Assembly: GCA_963666865.1 (NCBI GenBank) | Contig: OY763072.1 | Span: 2,480,001 to 2,544,000, forward strand | Length of the DNA: 64,000 bases | Direction: 5' to 3' | DNA from: Bin87 sp963666865 | GTDB taxonomy: Bacteria; Chloroflexota; Dehalococcoidia; Lucifugimonadales; UBA3495 | Part shown: piece after piece, positions 9,170 through 17,398 of the stretch | Layout: every line of letters starts with the position of its first letter | Position numbering within the stretch: the first letter of the stretch is position 1 | Made by a program: the position numbers and the translations under genes | The notes under the pieces: model-generated | What the model saw: the letters and a program-made list of their open reading frames with translations, nothing else | Told to the model about the DNA's origin: nothing | Databases searched by the model: none

Positions 9170-9770
9170 CCAGCCGATGAAGAGAGCATTCTGGTTGAAA
9201 GCCGATCCACTGGCGGCGCAGCCTGCTTCACCACACTGCTGCCGCCGGGCAAATCTCGGTCCAGACAGAGGATCAATCAATACGCATCTTCATTAAGGAA
9301 AACGTCGGCAGAATCGACGATTTTGGTCACTGACCCGAGTGGGGGATCGCTTCGACCAAGTGCCGTAGTGACGGCACCGCCATCAGCCTCGCCACGGCGA
9401 TACAGTTCATCGTCCCGATGGGAGTTTTGCGGCCAGGAATAACCGACAAAGCCGTCAACAACCAGCAGCAAGCGCCAACGGCAACACGATGTTCACCCTC
9501 AGCGACGGCTTCTCGACCAGCACCCAGGCAGCCGCACTCCAGTACCAGACGGACGAGACAACGCTGAGTTACCCACGGCCTGCGGCGGGGAATCGTCGCA
9601 GCCCGTGTTCCGCGCAGAGCCGGCAAGTTGACGAATCAGCGAAATTCAGAGTAAATCGGTCAGCCGCTCCCGGGGCGACCCTCTCCTGGCAGCAAAGCAG
9701 ACCGTGATACCGCTGGAGCAACCCTTGCTCCCGCCAGCGCGAAAACCACCACGCCAGAGGAGTGAATATT
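9170..9770. other. Eroded spacer with short protein-like pieces
   Basis: Around 9240-9330 a frame reads like an extracellular beta-strand protein (ISVQTEDQSIRIFIKENVG) but has neither start nor continuation. The rest holds only short frames. This looks like remains of an exported-protein gene. Confidence 0.3.
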
Positions 9771-9971
9771 ATGGAATGGCCCCTGCAAGCCTACTCGGTC
9801 AAGCTCAAGCGGAAGGTCGACATCGCCGAGGACTCCATGGAGTTGGTCACGATGAAAAACGGCCGACACGCCATCAGGGGCGTAGCCGAAGAGGACCGCA
9901 GCATCAACGTGTTCCGCATCCTGGGCAACGCCGAAGTTGACGAAGTGCGGGCGAAATTGGGCGGCAAGTAA
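9771..9971 (+). CDS. DUF5679-like small protein lacking the zinc-ribbon cysteines
   Basis: 66 aa. The ATG at 9771 follows an AGAGGAG ribosome-binding site by eight bases; a GTG nine bases earlier is a weaker alternative. The backbone matches DUF5679: a Y-x-V-K-x-K-x-K-V-x-I opening, then the core MKNGRHAIRGV, then NVFRILG. In the family, as I know it, Cys pairs sit at Y-C-V-K-C and C-P-V-C-G; here these read YSVKL and EEDRS, and the protein contains no cysteine. It should be soluble and cannot bind zinc in the usual way. Role unknown. It stands alone between eroded stretches. Confidence 0.65.
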   Translation: MEWPLQAYSVKLKRKVDIAEDSMELVTMKNGRHAIRGVAEEDRSINVFRILGNAEVDEVRAKLGGK

Positions 9972-10230
9972 GGCAACGCCCAGGCATTGCGACGGCCAAC
10001 GGCTCAACCACCGTAGCACGCGCCCGGTGGGCTCCTGCGTCAGGCCGCCGAGGTAAGCGTCATCGCGGCAAAGTTTCGGAAGATTCTCAGATGTCACGGA
10101 AGGTCTACCCAAACCGGCCTGCCGACGTGAACGTCGGAGGGATACGAATCATGGGTGCCAGCCCGCCGATCCTGAGGTTAGAGCCGCGGCGACGACGCTC
10201 CTGCACCACGAGGGTCATGGTCAACGCGCC

Positions 10231-10596
10231 CTAATCGGAACTAGTCCGGCTGGCGCAGTAAACCTGGTAGGTCGGCAGGTCCATGAGCATGACGGTCTGC
10301 GGCTCCAGCTCGGCGGGGCGACCGAGGTCGCAGGCGCCCATCAGCGCGATGCCGTCGTGGCACCAGTAGTAGTCAAGCTCTTGACCGTCGTCCAACACCA
10401 CGGTGGTCACAGCGAAGCCGGCGTACACTGCGGCCACGGGTTCGCCCTCAGCGCGGAGAGCGTCCAGGGCGGCCCTGGACAACACTCGCTGATCGTGGGG
10501 GATTGCGGCCACGTTGCCGGCGGGGTCCTGCCAGGTGGCGCTCTGGCCGGCGTCCAGGTGATCCTGGGTAACGGGGATGTGGTAGAGATTTCGCAT
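10231..10596 (-). CDS. Hypothetical protein, YYWCHDGIALM family
   Basis: 121 aa, not recognised. The start at 10596 has GGGAG nine bases upstream. Residues 35-52 (QRVLSRAALDALRAEG) and the motif YYWCHDGIALMGACD recur in a longer frameshifted paralogue on the same strand at 18484-19330, so this is a real, duplicated gene family. There is no signal peptide. Similarity between the two loci continues upstream of this start (a HPTVINVCRNA / CPAVINVFRHA stretch), so the duplicated unit was larger than the gene. This copy is shorter and lacks the roughly 150-residue C-terminal part found in the other. Confidence 0.6.
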   Translation of the reverse strand: MRNLYHIPVTQDHLDAGQSATWQDPAGNVAAIPHDQRVLSRAALDALRAEGEPVAAVYAGFAVTTVVLDDGQELDYYWCHDGIALMGACDLGRPAELEPQTVMLMDLPTYQVYCASRTSSD

Positions 10597-11316
10597 TCGG
10601 AATTGCTCCCTTCAAACTTTGTGGTTTCATGGTGAGGCGATTCATCCGTCTCGCCGGGATTGACCGCGTTTCGGCAGACATTGATGACGGTAGGGTGCCG
10701 CCAGGCTGGCAGCCGTGCCGGCAACGTAGGTGCGAGCAGAACGCGCCAGACTTCCGCAGAGGGCGGAACGCAGCGCGCGATTGCCACAGGGAGTATCGAA
10801 AATGAGCGCCAGGCTGCGCCCGACCAGATGGTCTGCATATTGTCTCTCTGGTGAGGCAGCAGGCGATTCATCATCACCGACGCTGCCGGCTATAGTCGAT
10901 ACGGCAGCCGGATTGCCATTGACCAAGAAAGTCCCCGGCGAAATCACGCCGGGCACTTATTCCGGCAGGCGCTTCTGGAGACCGCCCGCTCGTCGGGACA
11001 GCGCTGCGAAAGGGGGCTGCTGAAAGAGTGCACCGCGCCCCTGCTCCACCAGTGAGCAGCCAATGGTGCTCTCAACCCGCTGGGTCCCGAGCAGACCCCC
11101 GCCATCACCGAGTATGGCGGCGTGACCTTCCGCAGTCAGCTGGAGGCCCGATAGTTGGCGTAGAGATGTACGCCGAGGTCGAGCCGGTGAGCGAGTTCCC
11201 CATGGACGCGGCCCAACGGCTGCTGGGCGCCGGCCGTGACGCCGATGCGCTCATCCTGGGCCAGGGTCCACGCCACGCCTGGCGCTACCGCGATGGCGGA
11301 TGGGGATCCCCGGACT
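10597..11316. other. Eroded region with a broken-gene trace
   Basis: The first 300 bp resemble the upstream part of the 19.3-kb paralogue. At about 11090-11150 (+ strand) a frame reads AITEYGGVTFRSQLEAR and stops; this resembles the opening of a family of predicted nucleases that begin with Y-x-G-x-x-F-R-S-R-L-E-A-R-W. A second piece at about 11160-11330 reads LLGAGRDADALILGQGPRH. I take these as two fragments of one decayed gene, with low confidence. Confidence 0.3.
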
Positions 11317-11823
11317 TCACCATCCGACCGGAGCCTGGCCGGCGCCGGTCATTCCTTCCGAGGGCCGGTTCAGCAACAGTTGGACGGCGAATGCCCGGCG
11401 CTGTTCGGGCTCAATGGACAGGAACTCAGTGATCGTCGTCTCCGCCTGATCGAGCCACTCCCGGGCCTGAGCGGCCGTGAAGGTCGCCGCCGGATCCTCT
11501 TCAGCCAGCAGCCGCCGCTCGTGGGCGGCGAGAAAGGCGTCGACGAAACGCCGCACCACCTCGGGCTGGCGGGAGAAGTCGGCCTCCATCAGCTCGAATG
11601 CGGAGTCGCCGCCCAGGGCCGTGCAGACGTGGCTCCACTCCGGCAGGGCGCCCTCCGTTTCGAATGGACCTATCAGCAGGTCCGCGTTGCTGCGGGCCAG
11701 GGCGTGGTACATGGCGTAGTAGGCACTGCCGACGGCCATACGAAGCCTGGTCTGGTGAAGATAATCTGACGGTGGAGTTGCGGCCATCTCACGCGTCAGT
11801 TCAATGATGCTTTGCCATTCCAT
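11317..11823 (-). CDS. HEPN/UPF0332-like protein, cut from its ribosome-binding site by IS21
   Basis: 168 aa, mostly helical. The N-terminal RLRMAVGSAYYAMYHALA is the usual signature of UPF0332/HEPN-like proteins, which often pair with nucleotidyltransferases in toxin-antitoxin or defence modules. No such partner is visible nearby. The start codon (11821-11823) lies within the 7-bp target duplication of the IS21 element that begins at 11826, and no ribosome-binding site precedes it now. The other copy of the duplication, at 17392-17398, is still attached to AAGGAG (reverse strand, about 17409), spaced eight bases from the restored ATG. The reading frame is intact, but expression is probably reduced or driven from the element. 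Confidence 0.65.
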   Translation of the reverse strand: MEWQSIIELTREMAATPPSDYLHQTRLRMAVGSAYYAMYHALARSNADLLIGPFETEGALPEWSHVCTALGGDSAFELMEADFSRQPEVVRRFVDAFLAAHERRLLAEEDPAATFTAAQAREWLDQAETTITEFLSIEPEQRRAFAVQLLLNRPSEGMTGAGQAPVGW

Positions 11824-11825
11824 AG
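11819..11825. repeat. Left 7-bp target-site duplication of the IS21 unit
   Basis: TCCATAG directly before the terminal TGTCG of the element; the same seven bases follow the other end at 17392-17398. Confidence 0.85.
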
Positions 11826-11922
11826 TGTCGATTTACAGGGGGATTAGGCCGGCGATTTCCACGGACATTAGTCCACCTTGGAAGCGCGGTGTTGTGACAA
11901 ATAGCAGGTTGTAGTTGGCTGG

Positions 11923-12690
11923 TCAATCACCCCCTTTGGCGCCCAGGAGGGCACGATGTGGCGACAGCCGTTCCCGGTAGCTGGCGCCTTCGATGACGAT
12001 CTGGTAGCTGGCGTTGGCCAACCGGTCCAAAGCGCTGTTGCCGATGATGGGATCGTCGAAGAGGCTGAGCCGCTCGTCCACGGCGCGGTTGCTGGTGATG
12101 ACGAAACTGGAAGCTCGGTGTCGGTTGAGGATGAGTTCGTAGAGATCGGCGGACTGCTGGGCGGTGAGCCCGTGGAGGCCGAGGTCGTCGAGGATGAGCA
12201 GATCGGGCGTCATGAAGGACCGGAAGGTGCGGTCTATGGAATTGTCCACCCTGGCCTGGGCCAGAGCCCTGAAGAAACCGTCGGCATGGATGAAACGCAC
12301 GGTGTATCCGGCGCGGACGGCGGAATACCCCAGGGCCTGGGCGAGAAAGCTCTTGCCGACGCCGGCGGGTCCCACCAGCAGCACGTGCTCGTGCTTATCG
12401 AGAAACTCCAGGGAGAAGACGGCGTCCAGCAGCCGCCGGTCGAGGATAATTGACGCTGACCAGTCGAAGTCCTCGAGCCGACAGGTCTCCTCGAATCCGG
12501 CGCCATTGAGCCGCAGTTCCATGCGCCGGTGAGCGCGACGATTGACCTCGTCGCTGAGGATAATCTCCAGGAAGGAGGCGTAGTCCAGTTGCTCCCTGCG
12601 GGCCAGAGCGATGCGTTCAGGGAGAGTGGCGGCCATTTGCCCCAGGCGTAGTTGCTTGAGCAGGGGCGCAAGTTCGGTGACACGGGTCAT
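11923..12690 (-). CDS. istB: IS21 helper ATPase IstB
   Basis: 255 aa, full length. IstB is the AAA+ ATPase that assists the IstA transposase in target capture. The Walker A motif VGPAGVGKS is followed by Walker B LLILDDLGL and the sensor region SSFVITSNRAVDE, all typical of the family. Its ATG overlaps the istA stop (ATGA), so the two are translationally coupled. The C-terminus RERLSPHRALL is complete. Confidence 0.95.
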   Translation of the reverse strand: MTRVTELAPLLKQLRLGQMAATLPERIALARREQLDYASFLEIILSDEVNRRAHRRMELRLNGAGFEETCRLEDFDWSASIILDRRLLDAVFSLEFLDKHEHVLLVGPAGVGKSFLAQALGYSAVRAGYTVRFIHADGFFRALAQARVDNSIDRTFRSFMTPDLLILDDLGLHGLTAQQSADLYELILNRHRASSFVITSNRAVDERLSLFDDPIIGNSALDRLANASYQIVIEGASYRERLSPHRALLGAKGGD

Positions 12691-14249
12691 GATCGACCTC
12701 CGGCGGAGAGTGCGAAGACGGAGCCGGGCCGGGCGAAGCGACCCGGCGGCAAAGGCAGTGGCAGTTGGGGTGTGGTCTCCTCTTCGAGAGCCTGCACCAG
12801 GATGCGTTCCAGCCGCTTCACGTCGATGAGATCCACGTCGAGAGCGCGGCGACAGGCGGCGTCCAGACGCTGGGGCGTGTAGCGCTCACCCAGGCGCAGG
12901 AGCTTGTGCCCCTGGCGGATCCGGTACCAGGGTTGTGTGCCCGCGAAGAGGCGTTGGGCGAATTCACCCACCGCCGGCCCCAGCTTGGCGGCCTCACGCT
13001 TGATGTGATCGGGAGCCCTGGTGGTGTAGGGAGCCAGCACCGCGGGATAATCGTCGGGGTCGGTGGCCCGCCCACCCCTGGGCTGCCGGAGGTGCGTCTT
13101 GATCAGTTTGCCCCGGTGGTAGATGCGCACCAGCTTGCTGTCCACTCTGACCTCCACCTCCCGTCCTGGAGGGCACAGATCCGACGGCACCGAGTAGAGC
13201 GCCTCCAGGCACTGGATATGATGGTCCGGATGCACTTTGTGGGTGCGCCAGCGGGCGATCTCGTAGGGAACGCCGTCCCAAGGGAGCAAGGTGTGGCGCT
13301 CCTCGTCTTGGAAGACCACCAACGGTTTCTTGCGGGTGGTGCCGTGGATGCGCATTCCCGCCACCTCCAGGCACCACTTGGGCGCGGCGGCCCTCACGTG
13401 GGCGAAGCCGTCGAAATCGGCGCCCTTGAAGAAACGCTCCCGAGCGTAGGGCACTTTACGCTCCACCATGGGCTTGTCCTGGGGATGGCCAGCCCTGGCC
13501 GGGTCGGGGATGAAGCCTCGGTGCTGGGCGTACTCCAGAAACCCAATGGTGAAGTGGGGACGCAGCGGGTCGGGTCCCACCACCGCGGCCGGGAAATTGT
13601 CGATGACCAGGTACTTCGGCATCCCGCCGAAAAACGCCCACGCCGCCTCCAGGCCGGCGATCACGTCCTCCAGCTTCTGTCGTTGCATGGGCCAGACGAA
13701 GCAGTGCCGCGAATGACACAGCACGATGACGATGGCCCACACCGCCTGGCGCTTGCCCGTCGCCGGGTCCTTGACCATGCCCAACCGGCCGAAGTCGGCC
13801 TCGGCCACCTCCCCCGGCGGCGTATCCTCCATCCGCACCGTGGTCCTGCTGCGCTTGCGCCAATTCCGCTTCAGCACGAAACGCCGCAGCGACTGGTACG
13901 ACATCTGACATCCCTGGGCCGCCAGCAGCTCATGGATGCGCGTCATCTGCAACCGGTCGTTGGCAATCCACCGGTAGATCTGGTCCGCCCACGGCTGCAA
14001 CACATCCTCGGTGGGCGTCTCCGGCTGCCGGGGACCCACCTGGCTAATGGTCGCCAGACGGCTCAGCTGGCCCTCAGTGGGCACCGGTCCGTCCCGAGCG
14101 ATGCCTTCCTGCTGCGCCGCCGACAGGTACTTGCGCACCGTATCCCGCGACAGCCCAGTGCCTGCCGCGATCTGCCGCTGACTGTTTCCCGCCTGCCAGC
14201 GGCGTATGACTTCTCGTATCTCCATTCGGGGGACCTCCCGGTACGCCAT
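12687..14249 (-). CDS. istA: IS21 transposase IstA
   Basis: About 520 aa from the ATG at 14249; the frame extends to 14300, but the shorter start fits the family (MAYREVPRMEIREVIRRW). An N-terminal helix-turn-helix (SQRQIAAGTGLSRDTVRKYL) is followed by the rve/DDE catalytic core: EADFGRLG (first Asp), YLVIDNFPAAV (second Asp) and HPQDKPMVERKV (Glu). It acts on the element's terminal repeats with IstB. The gene appears intact, with no frameshift. Confidence 0.95.
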   Translation of the reverse strand: MAYREVPRMEIREVIRRWQAGNSQRQIAAGTGLSRDTVRKYLSAAQQEGIARDGPVPTEGQLSRLATISQVGPRQPETPTEDVLQPWADQIYRWIANDRLQMTRIHELLAAQGCQMSYQSLRRFVLKRNWRKRSRTTVRMEDTPPGEVAEADFGRLGMVKDPATGKRQAVWAIVIVLCHSRHCFVWPMQRQKLEDVIAGLEAAWAFFGGMPKYLVIDNFPAAVVGPDPLRPHFTIGFLEYAQHRGFIPDPARAGHPQDKPMVERKVPYARERFFKGADFDGFAHVRAAAPKWCLEVAGMRIHGTTRKKPLVVFQDEERHTLLPWDGVPYEIARWRTHKVHPDHHIQCLEALYSVPSDLCPPGREVEVRVDSKLVRIYHRGKLIKTHLRQPRGGRATDPDDYPAVLAPYTTRAPDHIKREAAKLGPAVGEFAQRLFAGTQPWYRIRQGHKLLRLGERYTPQRLDAACRRALDVDLIDVKRLERILVQALEEETTPQLPLPLPPGRFARPGSVFALSAGGRS

Positions 14250-14303
14250 CGCTGCACCTCGAAGATGAAGTGCGGCGATGGTCGCCCATCGGGCTCCCAA
14301 AGT

Positions 14304-14323
14304 GGCCTAATGACCCTGTAAAT
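14304..14323. repeat. Left 20-bp duplication flanking the ISNCY element
   Basis: GGCCTAATGACCCTGTAAAT; an identical copy lies at 17334-17353. It is the subterminal repeat of the IS21 right end, duplicated when the ISNCY element inserted. Confidence 0.8.
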
Positions 14324-14381
14324 CTGTGTTGTTGTCCAGCGATTATGTCCCCTTAAATGGAAAGCGAATTTGTCCGCATGG

Positions 14382-15956
14382 CTAGTTGGCGACGGTGGTG
14401 GGTTTGCGTAGCGCCGTGAGCTTTTCTCGTTCTTTGGCGCTGAGCTTCTTGGTGGGCGGTTTCTCGGCGTAGGCGTACTTGCGCACGGTGTCTCGTGCGA
14501 TCCCAAGTTCTCGGGCAATGGCCCGCAGGGACAGCCCCTTCAGCTTGGCTTTCCGGATCGCTTTCCACCGGGCCAGTTGGGTAGGCGTGGGCGTGCGTGT
14601 CCACGGGTTCGATGCCTTGCTGGCGGTGTCCTTCGCGGCGGCGTTCTTGCCGGCGACGGGTTTGGAAGCAGGCTCAGCCGGACGCACCGGTTCCAGGGAG
14701 GCCAGGGCTCGCTGCTGGTTCCTGCTGATGTGGTGATCCCCGACGCTGCTGACCACGCGCCGGAGTTCGGGCCCTGGAGACCAAGCGGTGACACCCGCCC
14801 ACAGGGCGCCCATACGCGGCGGCGGTTCCTGGGTGGTCACCCGACGGCCTTCGTACCTGATGATGAGCTCTCCGTCGGGACGTTCCAGTACCTCCACCCG
14901 CAGGCCGGCGTAGCTGGTGCGCTCCTGGTCAGGCAGCAATTGCAGGACGCGCCAGTTGTACTTCACCGTGTTGTCCCGGCTCACCTTGCGGGTGTACTTG
15001 AAGCACAGGATCTCCGGCAGACACAGATCGGGATCCGTCGGACGGTAGGCGGGTTCTGGATGCTCGGGTTGCACGGCGAAGCGGGCGTTGTAGCGGGGCA
15101 GGAAATCCTGCAGCACCGTCGTGGCCTGGTCGATGGTCCGAGCATCAGCCAGGCGCAGTTCGGTTACCAGACGGTCCTGGAATGTCCCCGCCGCCCGTTC
15201 CACGCGGCCCTTGGCCTGGGGAGAGCGGGCGAAGATCTGCCGGATCCCCAGTTCCTGCAGGGAACGGGTGAACTGGGTGGCTTCCGCCGCGGTCTCCGAC
15301 TGGCGGGCGTTGTGCTTGAACACCGCGTGGCGGTCGCTGTACAGCGCCAGCGGGATGCCGCAGCCCTCGATCAGGCCCTCCAGCAAGGTGAAGTAGCCGG
15401 CGGTGGTCTCGCCGGTGCAAAACACTGCGTTGACCACGGCGCTGGTCGCATCGTCCACTGCCAGCAACAGGGCGAACTTGGGCCCTCGGTCCTCCAACCA
15501 AGCATGATGGCCACCGTCCAGCTGCACCAGCATCCCCGACTGCGGCATCCGTTGGCGGCGGAACCGGTGCTGCGGAGATCGCCGACTGCGGGGACTGCCG
15601 ATGCCCGCTTTGGTGAGAATCCGGCGCACTGTGGGCCGGCTCAGGTCGATGCCTTCTCGCTCACTGAGCAACTCGGTGAGGTGGGTGTGGTTGGCGCCCT
15701 CGTAGCGCTCCGTCGCCAGTTCCACAACTGCGGCGGCCTCGCCTGGTGAAGTAGCGTTGTGGGGACGGCGGCCCCGGTTGCCGTGGGCCAGCGCGGCAGC
15801 GCCACGCTCGCGATAGGCGGCCAGCATCCGGCGGGCGTGGCGGGGGGACACGCCCAGCAGCTCGGCGGCGGTGACGACGGGGACCTGGTATTCCAAAACG
15901 GAGTTGAGGACGGAGAGTCTGGCTTGTTCTTTTTGGTTCAACGTAACGTCCTTCAT
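14382..15956 (-). CDS. ISNCY (IS1202-like) family DDE transposase with an extra C-terminal HTH
   Basis: About 524 aa from the ATG at 15956 (MKDVTLNQKEQARLSVL); the frame runs further upstream without family resemblance. Domains: N-terminal helix-turn-helix (TAAELLGVSPRHARRML), linker region, then the integrase core with LVQLDGGHHAWLE (Asp), ALYSDRHAVF (Asp) and SPQAKGRVERAAGT (Glu). A beta-rich domain follows. The last about 60 residues add a second helix-turn-helix, SLRAIARELGIARDTVRKY, which resembles the N-terminal HTH of the neighbouring IstA and is not something I associate with the family. The gene appears intact. Confidence 0.88.
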   Translation of the reverse strand: MKDVTLNQKEQARLSVLNSVLEYQVPVVTAAELLGVSPRHARRMLAAYRERGAAALAHGNRGRRPHNATSPGEAAAVVELATERYEGANHTHLTELLSEREGIDLSRPTVRRILTKAGIGSPRSRRSPQHRFRRQRMPQSGMLVQLDGGHHAWLEDRGPKFALLLAVDDATSAVVNAVFCTGETTAGYFTLLEGLIEGCGIPLALYSDRHAVFKHNARQSETAAEATQFTRSLQELGIRQIFARSPQAKGRVERAAGTFQDRLVTELRLADARTIDQATTVLQDFLPRYNARFAVQPEHPEPAYRPTDPDLCLPEILCFKYTRKVSRDNTVKYNWRVLQLLPDQERTSYAGLRVEVLERPDGELIIRYEGRRVTTQEPPPRMGALWAGVTAWSPGPELRRVVSSVGDHHISRNQQRALASLEPVRPAEPASKPVAGKNAAAKDTASKASNPWTRTPTPTQLARWKAIRKAKLKGLSLRAIARELGIARDTVRKYAYAEKPPTKKLSAKEREKLTALRKPTTVAN

Positions 15957-16097
15957 CAGGACTGCGATGATGTGCTTGGGCCATCTGGGACAGGGTTTGA
16001 CCCACATAAGGACTGGCGGAGCTGCCTTCAAAATGATCTGTCGACCCGATCTGAGGTGGTCCAGACAACGCCGACAGCCTCGGTGAGTAGTGACCTA

Positions 16098-17262
16098 ATA
16101 GGAGCGTGGCGTCAAGCCCCATCGCAGTCTTGTCCGCTCAACCGGCCGGCGGCTACTCTACTGGAGGTAGAAATGCTGGAAGTCACCGAACACGGAAATA
16201 GGGCTGCTCTTCGGGTGGTTATCGGGATCGACACTCACCAGGAACAGCATGTGGCGGTAGCAATCGACCGGCTCGGTGCCCGCCTGGGGGAGCGGTACGT
16301 GGCAGCGACTACATCCGGCTATCGCGAGCTCGAACGGTGGTCCAGCAACTTGGGAAAAATCCACGCCTTCGGTATCGAAGGAACGGGTTCGTACGGCGCC
16401 GGCATCGCACGCTTCTTGACTGGTCGCGGCTATTGCGTCGTCGAGGTGAACCGTGCCGACCGGTCAACCCGCTACCGGAAAGGGAAGAACGATCCCACCG
16501 ACGCGGAGAGCGCGGCCCGAGCGGTCCTGGCCGGAGTAGCCGCTGCTATTCCCAAGTCGGGCCAGGGCGAAGTCGAGATGATCCGCATGGTCAAGAGCGC
16601 CAAGGACCCGGCCGTCAAGGCGCGCACCCAGGCCATCAACCAAATGAAAGCTCTAATCGTCACGGCCCCGGCCAGTCTACGCGAAACCCTCGATGGTCTA
16701 TCCGTCGGCGCCCTCGCCACGCGGTGCCGGAACTTCCGAGTACGTCGTTTGAGCGATCCAACGTCAGCGGCGAAGTACGCTCTGCGTTCCCTGGCCTGCC
16801 GTTACCATCAGCTCAGCGAGGAGATCCGCAAACTGAAAGCCGAACTGGCGCAGCTGATCGAGACTGCTTCGCCAACCCTGGTCAACATCGTCGGCGTGGG
16901 ACCCGACACTGCGGCGACCCTGCTGACCACCGCCGGGAGCAACCCGGAACGCCTCCGCTCCGATGCTGCTTTCGCCGCGCTTTGCGGAGCGTGTCCGATA
17001 CCGGCTTCCTCGGGCAAAACCAACCGACATCGGCTCAACCGGGGCGGCGACCGCCAGGCCAATGCGGCGCTACATCGCATCGTGGTAGTCAGACTCCGTT
17101 GCGACCATCGCACCAGAGAATACATGCGCCGGCGCACCGGAGAGGGAATGAGCAAATCCGAAGTCATGCGTTGCCTCAAACGGTATGTCGCCCGGGAGAT
17201 ATTCACCCACCTGCAAAAGCCCGCGAGATTGGCCAGCAACCCGGCTTGACATCTATAGGAGC
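16098..17262 (+). mobile_element. IS110-family element nested in the ISNCY element
   Basis: The octamer ATAGGAGC occurs at 16098-16105 and 17255-17262, bracketing the IS110 transposase. This is the kind of short core repeat expected for IS110 elements, which do not make ordinary target duplications. Boundaries are inferred from these octamers. The non-coding part upstream of the transposase is then only about 67 bp, short for a bridge-RNA-encoding end, so the true left end may lie further left. Confidence 0.6.
16173..17249 (+). CDS. IS110-family transposase
   Basis: 358 aa from the ATG at 16173, preceded by GGAGG five bases upstream; the frame is open further upstream but non-homologous. IS110 recombinases combine a RuvC-like DEDD domain with a C-terminal serine-containing Tnp_20 domain and are guided by a bridge RNA made from the element end. 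Visible here: VIGIDTHQEQH (first Asp), FGIEGTGSYGAG (Glu), KNDPTDAESAARA (two Asp), then a coiled stretch, NIVGVGPDTAATLL, and ASSGKTNRHRLNRGGDRQAN containing the catalytic serine. Intact. Confidence 0.93.
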   Translation: MLEVTEHGNRAALRVVIGIDTHQEQHVAVAIDRLGARLGERYVAATTSGYRELERWSSNLGKIHAFGIEGTGSYGAGIARFLTGRGYCVVEVNRADRSTRYRKGKNDPTDAESAARAVLAGVAAAIPKSGQGEVEMIRMVKSAKDPAVKARTQAINQMKALIVTAPASLRETLDGLSVGALATRCRNFRVRRLSDPTSAAKYALRSLACRYHQLSEEIRKLKAELAQLIETASPTLVNIVGVGPDTAATLLTTAGSNPERLRSDAAFAALCGACPIPASSGKTNRHRLNRGGDRQANAALHRIVVVRLRCDHRTREYMRRRTGEGMSKSEVMRCLKRYVAREIFTHLQKPARLASNPA

Positions 17263-17333
17263 ATCATTTTCGCTGACCAGTTAGCTGATGACAGAGCTGA
17301 TGACAGAATCGTAGAACAGGAACAAATCTGGCC

Positions 17334-17353
17334 GGCCTAATGACCCTGTAAAT
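17334..17353. repeat. Right 20-bp duplication flanking the ISNCY element
   Basis: Identical to 14304-14323. The sequence beyond it continues the true IS21 right end to 17391. Confidence 0.8.
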
Positions 17354-17391
17354 TTCTCAATTTACCGGACTATAGTCCCTGTACATTGACA

Positions 17392-17398
17392 TCCATAG
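17392..17398. repeat. Right 7-bp target-site duplication of the IS21 unit
   Basis: TCCATAG following the terminal TTGACA; matches 11819-11825. Beyond it lies the displaced upstream region of the HEPN gene (AAGGAG on the reverse strand). Confidence 0.85.

Larger units (their letters stand above)
14324..17333 (-). mobile_element. ISNCY / IS1202-like element inserted in the IS21 right end
   Basis: The element is bracketed by the 20-bp direct repeat. Imperfect inverted ends are seen at 14325-14349 and 17302-17326: read inward both end in CGATTNTGTC, and 17 of 25 positions match. IS1202-type elements are known for unusually long target duplications (over 20 bp), which fits. Subtracting the IS110 within it leaves about 1.85 kb, a normal size. 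The exact outer base is uncertain by a few bases, especially on the right. Confidence 0.75.
11826..17391 (-). mobile_element. IS21-family element enlarged by two nested insertions
   Basis: Left end TGTCGATTTACAGGG (11826-11840); right end, read inward on the other strand, TGTCAATGTACAGGG: 13 of 15 match. A subterminal motif TTTACAGGGNNATTAGGCC occurs at the left end and, inverted, near the right end, as expected for the multiple end repeats of IS21. The unit is flanked by TCCATAG on both sides. istA and istB are intact and overlap by ATGA. The right end is split by an ISNCY element at 14324-17333, which itself holds an IS110. Without these insertions the IS21 would be about 2.5 kb, its normal size. 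Confidence 0.85.

Noticed and set aside
12765..14321. 518-codon frame antisense to istA
   Set aside because: It shadows an intact, well-conserved transposase; its composition is typical of the complement of high-GC genes.
15759..16172. Long N-terminal extension of the IS110 frame
   Set aside because: It overlaps the start of the ISNCY transposase on the other strand, and IS110 homology begins at the ATG at 16173.
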